A stretch of 64,000 nucleotides of DNA from the NCBI GenBank assembly GCA_050694215.1, contig JBOGXB010000002.1:4373-68372 (forward strand). Reading direction: 5' to 3'. The position numbers and the translations under genes are program-made. How positions within the stretch are numbered: the first letter of the stretch is position 1; each line of letters begins with the position of its first letter. This DNA is from JBOGXB01 sp050694215. GTDB taxonomy: Bacteria > Actinomycetota > CADDZG01 > WHSQ01. Positions 37,031 to 46,946 of this stretch are shown piece by piece. The notes beneath the pieces are model-generated. The model worked only from the letters and a program-made list of their open reading frames with translations. It had not been told where the DNA came from and did no database searches.

Positions 37031-37903
37031 GTGGCCGAAGCGATGAGGGGCGCGGACGAGCCGGCCGCCGATGGGCCCGGTTCGGAAGAGCTGCCGTGGG
37101 GTGGACGCTCGCTGAGACAAGCCGTGTTAACGGCAGTGGTGCTGCTGGCGCTGGTAGCGGTGTGTGCCTACCTCGGGACCACCGCGTTCTTCGTCCTCGT
37201 CTGCGCAGTCGTCTTGACCGCCCTGTTCGAGTACTACGACGCGATCGTGCAGGCGGGAGGCAGGCCCAGCGTGCTGTTGGGGATGCTTGCAGGGTTCGGG
37301 ATGCTCCTGGCGGCGTACTTCGAACGTCCCGCGATCCTCGCGGTCGTGGTGGCCGTGACGATGTATGGAGCGTTCGTGCTGGCCCTGAGGCCCGAGCGAG
37401 GGTCGAGCGCGCCGACGGATGTGGCGTGGACCTTGCTCGGGGTGGCGTGGATCGGCGGTGGCGGAGCGGGGGCCACCTCGATCCTGATGATCGACGACTC
37501 CGGCCTGTTCCTGCTGATCGGCTACGTCCTGGTCACCGCCATCGACGACATAGGCGCTTACTTCGTGGGCGTGTCCTTCGGCAAGCACAAGATGGCTCCC
37601 TCGATCTCTCCCGGGAAGTCGTGGGAAGGATTCCTCGGAGGCATGGCGGCCGCGCTTGCAGCGGGGCTCGCGTTCGGGGCGCTCACGGACGATCTCACCC
37701 TGGTCGACGGGCTCGCCCTGGGGGCCATCTCCTCCCTGCTCGCCCCGGTCGGCGACCTCGTGGAGTCGATGTTCAAGCGAGAGATGGGGATCAAGGACTC
37801 GGGACGCCTGCTCCCCGGCCACGGCGGCCTACTCGACCGTCTCGACGCGATCGTCTTTTGCGCCCCCGCCGCCTACCTCTACATCCGCTTCATCGCCCTG
37901 TGA
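37031..37903 (+). CDS. cdsA: Phosphatidate cytidylyltransferase
   Basis: A 290-residue integral membrane enzyme with about seven or eight hydrophobic segments. The C-terminal CDP-diglyceride synthase signature is present (SPGKSWEGFLGG and SMFKREMGIKDSGRLLPGHGGLLDR). It makes CDP-diacylglycerol, the precursor of membrane phospholipids. GTG 37031 is preceded by GGGGGAG. The charged N-terminal 33 residues are cytoplasmic. Confidence 0.95.
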   Translation: MAEAMRGADEPAADGPGSEELPWGGRSLRQAVLTAVVLLALVAVCAYLGTTAFFVLVCAVVLTALFEYYDAIVQAGGRPSVLLGMLAGFGMLLAAYFERPAILAVVVAVTMYGAFVLALRPERGSSAPTDVAWTLLGVAWIGGGGAGATSILMIDDSGLFLLIGYVLVTAIDDIGAYFVGVSFGKHKMAPSISPGKSWEGFLGGMAAALAAGLAFGALTDDLTLVDGLALGAISSLLAPVGDLVESMFKREMGIKDSGRLLPGHGGLLDRLDAIVFCAPAAYLYIRFIAL

Positions 37904-37954
37904 CCGTTTTGTCCGACTCCCACGGCAGGCTTCGGGTCAAATCGCGGTGCGTGT

Positions 37955-37966
37955 GACAATCATTCG
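37955..37966 (+). promoter_or_regulatory. Weak -10 box of dxr
   Basis: GACAAT (37955-37960) followed by 6 nt and GTG 37967. It departs from TANNNT at the first base but matches TATAAT at four positions. No Shine-Dalgarno. Confidence 0.3.
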
Positions 37967-39082
37967 GTGAGCGAGCGCACGCGCGTGGCGATCCTCGGCT
38001 CGACCGGGTCGATCGGGCGCCAGGCCGTTCAGGTCGTAAAGGACCACCCGGAGCGCTTTCAGGTGGTGGGGCTGTGCGCGCACACCGACGGCGAGAGGGT
38101 GGAAGAGCAGGCCCGCGCCCTCCAGGTGAGTCGCACCGGTCTGGGGGCCGAGGCGGCGGTCGAGCTCGCCGCGCTTGACGAGGCGGACGTGGTCTTGAAC
38201 GCCATCGTCGGAGCCGCCGGCCTGCGGGCCTCGGTGGCCGCCCTCGACGCGGGCAAGACACTCGCTCTCGCTAACAAGGAGAGCCTCGTGGCGGGGGGCG
38301 AGGCGTGCCTCGCGGCGGCACGGCGGGGCGGGGGGCGCATCGTTCCCGTGGACTCCGAGCACGCCGCGATCTCTCAGTGCCTGGGGAAGGGCGATCCGTC
38401 GACCATCAGGCGCATCGTCCTCACGGCATCCGGCGGCCCCTTCAGGCGCAGGGCCGAGCTCGGTGAGGTCACTGCCGACGAGGCCCTGAGGCACCCGACG
38501 TGGTCGATGGGGCCGAAGATCACGATCGATTCCGCGACCCTCATGAACAAGGGGCTCGAGGTCATCGAGGCGCACCATCTCTTCGGTGTGGGCTACGACG
38601 CTATCGACGTCGTCGTGCACCCGCAGAGCATCATCCACGGCATCGTCGAGTTCGTCGACGGCACGATGTTGATGCAGGCGGCGCCGACCGACATGCGCAT
38701 CCCGATCCAGTCCGCACTTTCGTTTCCGTCGCGGCTGACCTCGGATGCCGGCAGGCTCGATCTCGTGTCGACCGGCAACCTCGAGTTCGAGCAGGTCGAT
38801 CACGATCGTTTCCCCGCGGTCGCGCTGGCTTACGAGGCGGGCCGGCGCGCTCGTTCGTATCCAGCCGTGCTGAACGCGGCGAACGAAGTCGCCGTGCACG
38901 CGTTCCTCGGAGGCGAGATCCGCTTCCCGGAGATCGCGGCCACAGTCGAGGGAGTCATGTCCGCGCACGAGCCGGTGGACGTGGGCGACGTGGGCGCGGT
39001 CCTCGAGGTCGACGCGTGGGCGCGGAGCGAAGCGCGGCGAACGGTAAGTGACTTCCGGGGCGCCGAGGCGGTGCGGCCATGA
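37967..39082 (+). CDS. dxr: 1-deoxy-D-xylulose 5-phosphate reductoisomerase
   Basis: A 371-residue DXR (IspC). The NADPH motif ILGSTGSIGRQ is at the N-terminus, LANKESLVAGG, the metal-binding VPVDSEHAA, TASGGPFRR, and PTWSMGPKITIDSATLMNKGLEVIE follow. It makes methylerythritol phosphate, the committed step of the MEP isoprenoid route; ispG from the same route lies 1.2 kb downstream. Overlaps rseP by 4 nt. Confidence 0.97.
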   Translation: MSERTRVAILGSTGSIGRQAVQVVKDHPERFQVVGLCAHTDGERVEEQARALQVSRTGLGAEAAVELAALDEADVVLNAIVGAAGLRASVAALDAGKTLALANKESLVAGGEACLAAARRGGGRIVPVDSEHAAISQCLGKGDPSTIRRIVLTASGGPFRRRAELGEVTADEALRHPTWSMGPKITIDSATLMNKGLEVIEAHHLFGVGYDAIDVVVHPQSIIHGIVEFVDGTMLMQAAPTDMRIPIQSALSFPSRLTSDAGRLDLVSTGNLEFEQVDHDRFPAVALAYEAGRRARSYPAVLNAANEVAVHAFLGGEIRFPEIAATVEGVMSAHEPVDVGDVGAVLEVDAWARSEARRTVSDFRGAEAVRP

Positions 39083-40260
39083 GCTTCGGCGTCATCTTGT
39101 TCGTCCTCGCCATCCTGGTCGTCGTGATGGTTCACGAGGGCGGCCACTTCCTCGTCGCCAAGGTGTTCGGCTTCAAGGCCACCAAGTTCTTCGTGGGCTT
39201 CGGCCCGACGCTGTGGTCGTTCCAGAAGGGCGAGACCGAGTACGGGATCAAGGCCATCCCGGCCGGCGGTTTCGTGAAGATCATCGGGATGAACCCCTAC
39301 GAAGAGGTTGCGCCGGAGGACCGTCCGCGCTCCTATCCAAACAAGCCTCGCTGGCAGCGCGCCCTGCTCCTCGTGGCCGGCTCGGCGACGCACTGGGTAG
39401 TTGCGTTCGTGATTCTCGTCGTGACTGCGATGACGATCGGGTTCCCCACGGGCGAAGCCACGAACGAGGTCGGCGCAGTCGAGGCGAGGGTGCAGGGCGT
39501 CGAGGCACCGGCGGCTCAGGCGGGATTCCAACCGGGCGACGAGATCGTCGAGGTAAGCGGGACGGCGACGGACTCGTGGGACGAGACGCGTCGTCTCATC
39601 CGCTCCAGCTCGGGCCCCACCGAGTTCGTGGTCTCGAGAGACGGCCGCAGGGTCACGATCGACGCGATAGTCACCGAGTCGATCTTCACGGACGAGGGCA
39701 GGCTCGTCGACATCGCCCGGCCGGGCGAGGAGCTTCGTGAGCCGGGCCCGGGGGAGGAGAAGGTCGGCTTCCTCGGCGTCAGCCCCGAGCCCGAGTTCGA
39801 CCGTGACGGGCTCGGCCCCGCGATCGTGGATGCGGGTGGCCGAACGTGGGATGTCACGCGTCTGTCCTTCCGCGGCATCGGCGAGGTCTTCGGCATGATC
39901 TTCGGGGGTGAGCTGTGGGACGCGCTCACGGGAGAAGGTGATCGTCAGGTCGACGAGGGACCGCTCGGACTCGTCGGAGCGGGCCGCATCGCCGGTGAGA
40001 GCGTGGCGAGTGGAAGGTTCCTCGACCTCATCGGCCTGATCGTTGGGTTCACGATCTTCGTCGGCGTGATGAACCTGCTGCCGCTGCCTCCGCTGGACGG
40101 CGGCCACCTGGCGGTGCTCGCCTACGAGAAGGTGACCGGACGCACCGTGGACGTTCGAAAGCTCATCCCGATCGCGGCCGCGGTCATCTCTTTCTTCGTC
40201 GTGCTGTTCGTAGCGGTCCTCTACCTCGACCTCGCGCGCCCGGTGAAGATCCCCTTCTAG
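39079..40260 (+). CDS. rseP: Site-2 intramembrane metalloprotease (M50, RseP/Rip1 type)
   Basis: A 393-residue membrane protease. The zinc motif HEGGH is in the first membrane segment (H19, E20, H23), a PDZ domain occupies about 130-230 ([22 protein letters not shown]), and the second active-site motif [11 protein letters not shown] follows in a later membrane segment. It cleaves anti-sigma factors or signal-peptide remnants within the membrane. Its place between dxr and ispG is conserved in actinobacteria (Rip1). ATG overlaps the dxr stop. Confidence 0.95.
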   Translation: MSFGVILFVLAILVVVMVHEGGHFLVAKVFGFKATKFFVGFGPTLWSFQKGETEYGIKAIPAGGFVKIIGMNPYEEVAPEDRPRSYPNKPRWQRALLLVAGSATHWVVAFVILVVTAMTIGFPTGEATNEVGAVEARVQGVEAPAAQAGFQPGDEIVEVSGTATDSWDETRRLIRSSSGPTEFVVSRDGRRVTIDAIVTESIFTDEGRLVDIARPGEELREPGPGEEKVGFLGVSPEPEFDRDGLGPAIVDAGGRTWDVTRLSFRGIGEVFGMIFGGELWDALTGEGDRQVDEGPLGLVGAGRIAGESVASGRFLDLIGLIVGFTIFVGVMNLLPLPPLDGGHLAVLAYEKVTGRTVDVRKLIPIAAAVISFFVVLFVAVLYLDLARPVKIPF

Positions 40261-40270
40261 ACTGGACCCG
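40258..40270 (+). promoter_or_regulatory. -10 box of ispG, overlapping the rseP stop codon
   Basis: TAGACT (40258-40263) uses the TAG stop of rseP as its first three bases and is followed by 7 nt and ATG 40271. No Shine-Dalgarno. Confidence 0.4.
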
Positions 40271-41437
40271 ATGCACGAGAGAAGAAAGACGAGGCAGATC
40301 AAGGTCGGGTCCGTGGCAATCGGCGGCGACGCGCCGATCTCGGTCCAGTCGATGACCATCACCAAGACCGAGGACGTCCAGGCAACCCTGATCCAGGTCC
40401 ACGAGCTCGCGACCCAGGGCGCCGACATCGTCCGCGTTGCCGTCCCGCACGAGCAGGACGCGAAGGCGCTCCCGGAGATCGCCAAGGAGGGAGGAGTGCC
40501 GATCATCGCCGACATTCATTTCTCGGTGAGGCTGGCGATGATGGCCATCGAGTCCGGCGTCCAGGGTCTGCGCTTGAACCCGGGCAACATGCGCAACCCG
40601 AAGCACGTGAAGCAGGTCGCGGAGGCCGCCGCGGCCAGGGGCATCCCCATCCGCATCGGCGTCAACGCCGGGTCGCTCGACCGCAAACTGGTGGTCAAGC
40701 ACGGGCGACCCACCGCCGAGGCGCTTGTCGAGAGCGCTCTGCACGAGATCGATCTCTTGGAGGAGCACGGTTTTACCGACATCAAGGTGTCGGTGAAGCA
40801 CCAGAACGTCCCCGAGATGATCGCGGCCTACCGGCTTCTGGCAGACAAGACCGACGTGCCGTTGCATCTCGGCGTCACCGAGGCCGGGACGCCGAAGCAA
40901 GGGGTCGTCAAGTCCTCGATCGGGATAGGCACGCTCCTCGCGGAGGGGATTGGCGACACGATCCGCGTTTCGCTGACGGCGGATCCGGTCGAGGAGGTGA
41001 AGCTCGGGAAGCAGATCCTGACGTCGCTGGGCCTGCGCGAGGAAGGTTTCGATCTCGTGGCATGTCCGTCGTGCGGGCGAGCCGAGCTCGACGTGTTCAA
41101 GCTCGCCGAAGAGGTCGAGGCCGCGATCGAGAAGATGGACCTCCCCCCGATGCAGATCGCGGTTATGGGATGCGAGGTCAACGGGCCGGGCGAGGCACGC
41201 GATGCCGACATCGGAATCGCGGCGGGACCGGGCCGGGGGCTTCTCTTCTCCAAGGGCAAGCAGATCGGATGGGTGCCTCACGACCGCCTCGTGGATGCGC
41301 TGCTGGAGGAGGCCGAGCGGGTTGCCGCCGAGATCCGGGCCGCCGGTGGCGACGTCGAGGGAGACGTGGAGGTCCTCAAGGGGGCGGCCCGCCGCAACCG
41401 GTCGCTCGGGGTGGGAATGGGGGCTCCCGGGAGCTAG
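40271..41437 (+). CDS. ispG: 4-hydroxy-3-methylbut-2-enyl diphosphate synthase (flavodoxin/ferredoxin)
   Basis: A 388-residue GcpE/Isp[13 protein letters not shown] starts the TIM barrel, LRLNPGN follows, and three Cys for the [4Fe-4S] cluster are C265 and C268 (CPSCGR) and C301 ([10 protein letters not shown]). It reduces MEcPP to HMBPP, the penultimate MEP-pathway step. Length is normal for the bacterial two-domain form. Confidence 0.97.
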   Translation: MHERRKTRQIKVGSVAIGGDAPISVQSMTITKTEDVQATLIQVHELATQGADIVRVAVPHEQDAKALPEIAKEGGVPIIADIHFSVRLAMMAIESGVQGLRLNPGNMRNPKHVKQVAEAAAARGIPIRIGVNAGSLDRKLVVKHGRPTAEALVESALHEIDLLEEHGFTDIKVSVKHQNVPEMIAAYRLLADKTDVPLHLGVTEAGTPKQGVVKSSIGIGTLLAEGIGDTIRVSLTADPVEEVKLGKQILTSLGLREEGFDLVACPSCGRAELDVFKLAEEVEAAIEKMDLPPMQIAVMGCEVNGPGEARDADIGIAAGPGRGLLFSKGKQIGWVPHDRLVDALLEEAERVAAEIRAAGGDVEGDVEVLKGAARRNRSLGVGMGAPGS

Positions 41438-41486
41438 AGCCACCCTCCCGCGCCGGCGAGGTCGGGCACGGACCCAGGACTATCTG

Positions 41487-41570
41487 CTACTTACGCCCGG
41501 CATTGGGCCTCTTGCCGTGGTTGGCCTTGTTCTTTCGCCGGTTCCGGCGCTTGCGTCCCTTCTTGGCCAT
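41487..41570 (-). CDS. bL37-like mini ribosomal protein (27 residues)
   Basis: A 27-residue, highly basic product beginning MAKKGRKRRNRRKNKANHGK. From memory this is nearly the same as the 24-residue mycobacterial bL37 protein of the large ribosomal subunit, which shares the MAKRGRK start and the KANHGKRPN end. TGGAGGCG lies 4-5 nt before the ATG, an excellent ribosome site, which decides the start; an upstream frame extension is unsupported. It sits alone, convergent with ispG. Far too short for routine annotation. Confidence 0.75.
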   Translation of the reverse strand: MAKKGRKRRNRRKNKANHGKRPNAGRK

Positions 41571-41705
41571 CTCGCCTCCAGCTCTGGTCGGGGATCGCGC
41601 GCACAACTCTACGACGGTCGCCCACGCGCTCAGGGGATAGCGCTTGATGATGCACGACTTGTGGACCAAATCCCGGCCGAGCTGTCTAAGGGCCGCCGTC
41701 CCGGC

Positions 41706-42578
41706 TCAACTAGCCGGTAGATGCCAGCGACCGACCAGCTTCCGGACTCGATTGACTGCTACGTCGCGGACCAGCCGCAGGTACTCCGACGGTCGGGGTA
41801 AGGCACGATCGGACTCGGTCGGGTACGCGCCCATCTCGAGAGGCGTCCTCTTGGCTGCGATGAACGCCTTGCGCCGGCCCTGGAGATACTTCCTTGCACC
41901 CGTCCAATCTGAGAAATGTGGCTCGAGGGTGACGATTTCATAACCGAATGCGCGGGCCATATCGATCACCGCACGCTTGGTGGGGGAGGCCACGAGCTCA
42001 CGTTCGATGGTGTTCAAAGGCCCATCCGAGTCTTCGGTACGAAGCCGGAGGTACGACCCCGGAGATATCGACAGCATGGTGTCGATTACACAGATATCGT
42101 CGTTGACGCGCGAGACGAGGTCCATGAGTGCTACGGGCTCGCTTACGTGGTTCATGAGACCGAGACACAGCACGATCTCGAAGTTGCCGTACGGCTCGTA
42201 GTCGAACTCGAACAGGTTCGAGGTTGCGAACTCGTAACGCTTTCGGTCGATCCCCTTGGCTTCGAACACGAAGTTGGCCTGATCGACGTTCATGCGGCGA
42301 CCATCGATACCGAGTACGAAGTCGGCACCTCGCTCGATCGCTTCGAGGGACCAGAACCCGGCGTTGCAACCAAGATCCAAGACTCTCTTCCCCCGAAGGT
42401 CTCCGCCGCAGACCTCGATTAGCGGTTCGAAGAAATAGCGCTTCCGCTGCTCGTGACCGTTGATGCGGAACTCGCGGTTTATCAGAGTCAGCTGGCCACC
42501 GAGATCGAACTGGTAGTGCCATGTGGGGAAGCTCTCGATGTGTTCCTTGATGACAGCGCGATCCAAAGTGTCTCCCAC
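41706..42578 (-). CDS. CmoB-like (DUF1698) SAM-dependent methyltransferase
   Basis: About 290 residues. The N-terminal part (HIESFPTWHYQFDLGGQ) and SAM motif I VLDLGCNAGFWSLEAIERGA followed by VLGIDGR resemble tRNA uridine-34 carboxymethyltransferase CmoB and its relatives. Many such proteins outside proteobacteria are small-molecule or sugar methyltransferases, so tRNA modification is not certain. Start: GTG 42578 fits the family N-terminus but has no clear ribosome site; the frame is open to 42710. By eye its codons are less GC-rich than those of its neighbours, suggesting transfer. Confidence 0.7.
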   Translation of the reverse strand: MGDTLDRAVIKEHIESFPTWHYQFDLGGQLTLINREFRINGHEQRKRYFFEPLIEVCGGDLRGKRVLDLGCNAGFWSLEAIERGADFVLGIDGRRMNVDQANFVFEAKGIDRKRYEFATSNLFEFDYEPYGNFEIVLCLGLMNHVSEPVALMDLVSRVNDDICVIDTMLSISPGSYLRLRTEDSDGPLNTIERELVASPTKRAVIDMARAFGYEIVTLEPHFSDWTGARKYLQGRRKAFIAAKRTPLEMGAYPTESDRALPRPSEYLRLVRDVAVNRVRKLVGRWHLPAS

Positions 42579-42806
42579 GGCAGCCTTTTGGGGTAAGTCT
42601 AGGCCCGTCCGCCGGAAGCGAGTCGAGGAGGGGCCCGCCCCAGGGTCCGACCTCGAGGACGTCGTCCGACTCGATCGCGACCAGGGAATCCGCACCGCCG
42701 TCATGCACACGAGGCCGAGATCCAGGCGCCGGTGTGGTAAGTTTGAAAGGCGCTCTGAGCAGGACTTTTGTGCTTTGTGCTGCTTGGATCATCCGGCACC
42801 AAGCGG

Positions 42807-42825
42807 AGCCCCTCGGCGAGGGGCT
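42807..42825 (+). promoter_or_regulatory. Leader hairpin of the rimP-nusA-infB operon
   Basis: A perfect 8-bp stem (AGCCCCTC/GAGGGGCT) with a 3-nt loop, 21 nt before the rimP start and just upstream of the AGGAGGGG ribosome site. No T-run follows. A leader structure here could serve NusA autoregulation or translation control. The rest of the 268-nt divergent gap 42579-42846 shows no clear promoter; a TTGAAA near 42743 has only a poor -10 partner. Confidence 0.5.
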
Positions 42826-42846
42826 TCACTCTTGAAGGAGGGGGCG

Positions 42847-43305
42847 ATGAGCGCTCTGGAGGAGGTCAGAGACCTCGCCCAGGCCGTCGCCCGGCGGCGT
42901 CACCTTCGGCTGTGGGACGTGGAGGTTGGGGGCCGGCCCGGCCGGATGATCGTGCGGGTGTTCGTCGACGCTGATGACGGGGTGGACCTCGACACGGTCG
43001 CGAAGGTGTCCGAGGAGATCTCTCGGGGGCTCGATCTGCGTGATCCGATCGCGGGACGCTACACGCTCGAGGTCTCGTCCCCGGGGCTCGAGCGGAAGCT
43101 GAGGTCGCCGGAGCACTTCGCGTTGTCCGTGGGCAGCAAGGTCGTGGTGAAGACCAAGGCCCCGATGGTCGGCGACAGCCACCGGGTCGATGGGGTCATC
43201 TCGGGCGCCACCGAATCGGCGGTCCGGCTGCGTACGGGGGACGAAGAGCTGGATGTGCCTATCGACCAGATCCGGTCGGCGAGGACGATCTTCGAATGGA
43301 ATTGA
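42847..43305 (+). CDS. rimP: Ribosome maturation factor RimP
   Basis: A 152-residue RimP needed for 30S assembly. LRLWDVEVGGRPGRMIVRVFVD, DLDTVAKVSEEISRGLD and YTLEVSSPGLERKLRSPEHF are the family motifs; the C-terminal SH3-like domain ends VPIDQIRSARTIFEW. GAAGGAGGGG precedes ATG 42847. First gene of the rimP-nusA-ylxR-infB operon. Confidence 0.95.
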   Translation: MSALEEVRDLAQAVARRRHLRLWDVEVGGRPGRMIVRVFVDADDGVDLDTVAKVSEEISRGLDLRDPIAGRYTLEVSSPGLERKLRSPEHFALSVGSKVVVKTKAPMVGDSHRVDGVISGATESAVRLRTGDEELDVPIDQIRSARTIFEWN

Positions 43306-43318
43306 GAAGGGAAGCAAC

Positions 43319-44428
43319 TTGAACATCCCGATGGAGTCACTTCGAGAGCTCGAGCGAGAGCGAGGCATCTCCTTCGAGACCGTGGTCGAGGCGATTGAGA
43401 AGGCCCTCGCGTCGGCGTACCTGCGCATCACCAACGCGGACGAGACCCGCCAGGCGCGAGCAGAGATCGACCGCGAGTCGGGTGCGGTCACGATCTACGC
43501 CCAGGACGTCGAGATCGATCCCGAGACGGAGGAGGTCACCGTCCTCAAGGAGTGGGAGGACACCCCCGCCGACTTCGGACGCATCGCCGCCCAGACCGCG
43601 AAGCAGGTCATCCTCCAGCGTCTCCGGGATGCGGAGCGCGACCTCACCTTCGGCGAGTACTCGGGTCGTGAGGGTGACATCGTGACCGGGATCGTGCAAC
43701 AGCACGACCATCGCTACACGATCCTCGATCTTGGGAAGACGGAGGCCCTGATGCCTCCGCCCGAGCAGATCCCCCACGAGCGCTACGAGCACGGAGCGCG
43801 GGTGAAGGCGTACATAGTCGAGGTGCGAAAGTCGTCACGCGGCCCCCAGATCATCGTGTCCCGTACCCACCCGCGTCTGATCGAGAGGCTCTTCGAGCTC
43901 GAGGTACCGGAGATCCTCGACGGCATCGTCGAGATCAAAGGTGTTGCACGGGAGCCGGGTCACCGCTCCAAGATCGCCGTGGCGAGCAACGACCGCAACG
44001 TGGATCCGGTGGGAGCGTGCGTGGGCTCGAAAGGCTCGCGTGTCCGCATGGTGATGAACGAGCTGCGCGGCGAGAAGATCGACATCATCAAATGGACCGA
44101 GAACAAGGAGGAGTTCGTCGCCAACGCGCTCTCTCCGGCCAAGGTGAAGGAGGTCCGCGTCCAGGACGATGGAGAGACAGCGTTGGTGATCGTGCCCGAC
44201 TACCAGCTGTCCTTGGCCATCGGCAAGGAGGGGCAGAACGCGCGCCTGGCGGCGCGCCTCACAGGCCTGCGAGTCGACATCAAGTCCGAGTCCCAGGTGC
44301 GCCAGGAGTCCCAGCCTCCCAAGCCCGAGCCGGCGGAGGAGCCCGAGGCACCGGCAGAGGCCCAGGGGCCGGAGCCCGTGCCGGCGACGGGGAGCGAGGA
44401 AGGCGGGTCGCAGCGGGGCGGCGACTAA
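43319..44428 (+). CDS. nusA: Transcription termination/antitermination factor NusA
   Basis: A 369-residue NusA. N-terminal RNA-polymerase-binding domain (about 1-125), S1 domain (about 135-200), then two KH domains (DPVGACVGSKGSRVRMV; LAIGKEGQNARLAARLTG). The tail (from about 332) is acidic and proline-rich, without the AR2 repeats of proteobacteria. TTG 43319 is preferred over ATG 43331 because AAGGGA lies 7-9 nt upstream and the resulting N-terminus (MNIPMESL) resembles the mycobacterial MNIDMAAL. Confidence 0.95.
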   Translation: MNIPMESLRELERERGISFETVVEAIEKALASAYLRITNADETRQARAEIDRESGAVTIYAQDVEIDPETEEVTVLKEWEDTPADFGRIAAQTAKQVILQRLRDAERDLTFGEYSGREGDIVTGIVQQHDHRYTILDLGKTEALMPPPEQIPHERYEHGARVKAYIVEVRKSSRGPQIIVSRTHPRLIERLFELEVPEILDGIVEIKGVAREPGHRSKIAVASNDRNVDPVGACVGSKGSRVRMVMNELRGEKIDIIKWTENKEEFVANALSPAKVKEVRVQDDGETALVIVPDYQLSLAIGKEGQNARLAARLTGLRVDIKSESQVRQESQPPKPEPAEEPEAPAEAQGPEPVPATGSEEGGSQRGGD

Positions 44429-44429
44429 G

Positions 44430-44708
44430 ATGGGAGCGGTTCCGATCCGCACCTGCACCGGCTGTCGTGCCAGGCGCACGCAGTCCGATCTGATCCGGGT
44501 CGCGGTCCAGACCGACGGGGGCATCGAGTGCCGGCGCGAAGGCGCCGGTCGAAGGCTCCCCGGGAGGGGCGCCTACGTCTGTCCGGACGCGTCCTGCGTC
44601 GAGGCGGCGTGGGGGACCGGCAGGTTGAGAAGAGCATTGAGATACGAGGGCGCGCTGCCCCCGACCGTTCACCAAGAGCTGGCTCGGGTGGCCGCCGAGA
44701 AGGGATGA
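44430..44708 (+). CDS. ylxR: YlxR (RnpM) family RNA-binding protein
   Basis: A 92-residue DUF448 protein. RTCTGCRARRTQSDLIRV and GRGAYVCPDASCVEAA are the conserved halves. Recent work on Bacillus YlxR shows binding to RNase P RNA; the same role here is inferred. Starts 1 nt after the nusA stop and ends 1 nt before infB, consistent with tight translational coupling. Confidence 0.92.
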   Translation: MGAVPIRTCTGCRARRTQSDLIRVAVQTDGGIECRREGAGRRLPGRGAYVCPDASCVEAAWGTGRLRRALRYEGALPPTVHQELARVAAEKG

Positions 44709-44709
44709 G

Positions 44710-46926
44710 ATGGCGAGACCGCGGGTTCACGAGGTAGCCAAGGAGCTGGGATTGACCTCGAAGGAGGTCCTGGCGCACCTGGAGAAGATCGGCGAGCCGG
44801 TCAAGAGCCACTCCTCGGCGATAGACGAGGAGCTGGCCCAGCGCGTCCGGTCCGACCTGAAGGATGGGGCGGCAGGTCCGCGGGGCCAGGCTGCATCGCC
44901 ATCCGAGAAGGCCGGCTCCGCCGAGAAGCCGGCCGCGGAGCCCGTCAGACCGACCGCCAAGGCGACGTCCAAGAAGCCGGTCGAGACCCGCGCCCCAGAA
45001 AAGCCCCCGACCAAGCCACCGGCCAAGCCCAAGGCCGACAAGCCCGAGGCTACAAAGCCGGACAACAGGCAGGCGCCGCCCCCCGAGACCGCGGCCGAGC
45101 CCGCTCCGGGGGTCTCCGCCGTCGAGGCTCCGCCCGAGCACGGGGCGACCGAGCAGGCTGCCGTCGCCGGCCCGGTGAAGGTCCACCGCGGGATAACGGT
45201 TCAGGAGTTCGCGCAGAGGTTCGAGAGGTCCCCGGCCGACATCGTCAAGATCCTGTTGGGCATGGGCGAGATGGTGACCGTCACTCAGTCGATGAGCGAT
45301 GACGCGGTCGAGCTCCTCGCCGAGGAGATCGGAGTCGCAATCAAGGTCGTCGATCCCGAAGAGGAAGAGGCGGAGGAGGCGGCGCTCGCCGAAGAAGCCG
45401 AGGAGGACGAGGGCGAGAGGGTCGCGCGTCCACCGGTCGTGACCGTGATGGGTCACGTCGATCACGGTAAGACGGCGATCCTGGACGCGATCCGGCGCAC
45501 CGACGTAGCCGGCGGTGAGGCGGGAGGCATCACGCAGCACATCGGTGCTTACCAGGTGCACGTGGACGGTCGCGAGGTGACGTTCATCGACACTCCCGGT
45601 CACGAAGCCTTCACGGCCATGCGTGCCCGCGGCGCCCAGGTGACGGACATAGCTGTGCTCGTGGTTGCCGCCGACGACGGGGTCATGCCACAGACCCTCG
45701 AGGCGATCGACCATGCAAGGGCCGCCGAGGTGCCCATCGTGGTCGCCGTCAACAAGGTCGACAAGCCCGAGTCCGACCCCACCCGGGTGCGCCAGCAGCT
45801 CTCCGACCACGGGTTGATGCCCGAGGAGTGGGGCGGCGAGACAGTCTTCGTGGACGTGTCGGCGAAGCAACGAACGAACCTCGATCAGCTGCTCGAGATG
45901 ATTCTTCTCACGAGCGACATCCAGCTCGACCTCAAGGCGAATCCGACCGCACTGGCTCGAGGGGTGGTCATCGAGGCGCATCTCGACAAGGGACGCGGCC
46001 CGGTTGCGACCGTGCTCGTGAAGCGCGGGACCCTGGTGCAGGGAGACGCGCTCGTCGCCGGCGCGGCATGGGGCCGGGTGCGCGCGATGCTCGACGAGAA
46101 TGGGACACAGGTCGACGAGGCCAAGCCCGGTCAGCCCGTGCAGGTGCTCGGATGGCAGTCCGTGCCCGAAGCGGGCGACGACTTCAGGGCCCTGGAGGAC
46201 GAGCGAGAGGCGCGCTCGATCGCCGGCGAGCGAGAGCAGCATCGCCGGGCCGCGGATCTCGTCACGACCACCGGAGCGTCCTTGATGGAGCTGCTCGCCG
46301 CGACGAGCGAGGGCGAGATCCCCGAGCTCAACCTCCTGGTCAAGGCGGACACGCAGGGATCGGTCGAGGCGCTCGACGGCCAGCTCGCCAAGCTCGACCA
46401 ATCGCTGGTCAAGGTCAACGTGCTCCGAAAGGGAGTGGGGGCGATCTCCGAGAACGACGTCACGCTCGCCCAGGCATCGAACGCCATAGTGATCGGCTTC
46501 AGCGTGGTCCCCAACGCGCACGCTCGCAGCCTCGCGGAGGAGGCGGGGGTCGACATCCGCACCTACCGGGTCATCTATCAGGCGGTGCAGGACATCGAGA
46601 ACGCGGCGAAGGGCCTTCTCGGACCGGAGCTCAGGGAGGTGTCTCTGGGGCAGGCGGAGGTGCGCGCGACGTTCCGCGTGCCGCGTTTGGGGATGGTCGC
46701 GGGATGCATGGTTCTGGACGGCACCATCCGGCGCAATGCGAAGGCCCGGTTGGTACGAGACGGCACCGTCGTCTACGAGACCACCATCGCGTCCCTGAGA
46801 CGCTTCAAGGACGACGTGCGCGAGGTGCAAACCGGCTTCGAGTGCGGCATCGGGCTCGAGGGCTTCCAGGACATCAAGGAGGGCGACTTGATCCAGGCCT
46901 TCGAGACACAAGAGGTATCCCGCTAG
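44710..46926 (+). CDS. infB: Translation initiation factor IF-2
   Basis: A 738-residue IF-2. A first IF2N module ([20 protein letters not shown]) is followed by about 115 residues of Ala/Pro/Lys-rich linker, a second IF2N module ([20 protein letters not shown]), and the GTPase with GHVDHGKT (about 247-254), DTPGHEAF and NKVDKP. Domains II, III and the fMet-tRNA-binding C2 domain complete the protein. It places initiator tRNA on the 30S subunit. Confidence 0.97.
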   Translation: MARPRVHEVAKELGLTSKEVLAHLEKIGEPVKSHSSAIDEELAQRVRSDLKDGAAGPRGQAASPSEKAGSAEKPAAEPVRPTAKATSKKPVETRAPEKPPTKPPAKPKADKPEATKPDNRQAPPPETAAEPAPGVSAVEAPPEHGATEQAAVAGPVKVHRGITVQEFAQRFERSPADIVKILLGMGEMVTVTQSMSDDAVELLAEEIGVAIKVVDPEEEEAEEAALAEEAEEDEGERVARPPVVTVMGHVDHGKTAILDAIRRTDVAGGEAGGITQHIGAYQVHVDGREVTFIDTPGHEAFTAMRARGAQVTDIAVLVVAADDGVMPQTLEAIDHARAAEVPIVVAVNKVDKPESDPTRVRQQLSDHGLMPEEWGGETVFVDVSAKQRTNLDQLLEMILLTSDIQLDLKANPTALARGVVIEAHLDKGRGPVATVLVKRGTLVQGDALVAGAAWGRVRAMLDENGTQVDEAKPGQPVQVLGWQSVPEAGDDFRALEDEREARSIAGEREQHRRAADLVTTTGASLMELLAATSEGEIPELNLLVKADTQGSVEALDGQLAKLDQSLVKVNVLRKGVGAISENDVTLAQASNAIVIGFSVVPNAHARSLAEEAGVDIRTYRVIYQAVQDIENAAKGLLGPELREVSLGQAEVRATFRVPRLGMVAGCMVLDGTIRRNAKARLVRDGTVVYETTIASLRRFKDDVREVQTGFECGIGLEGFQDIKEGDLIQAFETQEVSR

Positions 46927-46946
46927 GTCGCGAAGAGCCTCTAGCA

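Noticed and set aside
38830..40515. A 561-codon minus-strand open frame across dxr, rseP and ispG
   Set aside because: Antisense shadow of three well-supported genes; no ribosome site or family resemblance.
44425..46911. An 828-codon minus-strand open frame across infB
   Set aside because: It is the antisense shadow of infB in GC-rich DNA. Its product has no recognisable domain and infB is certain.
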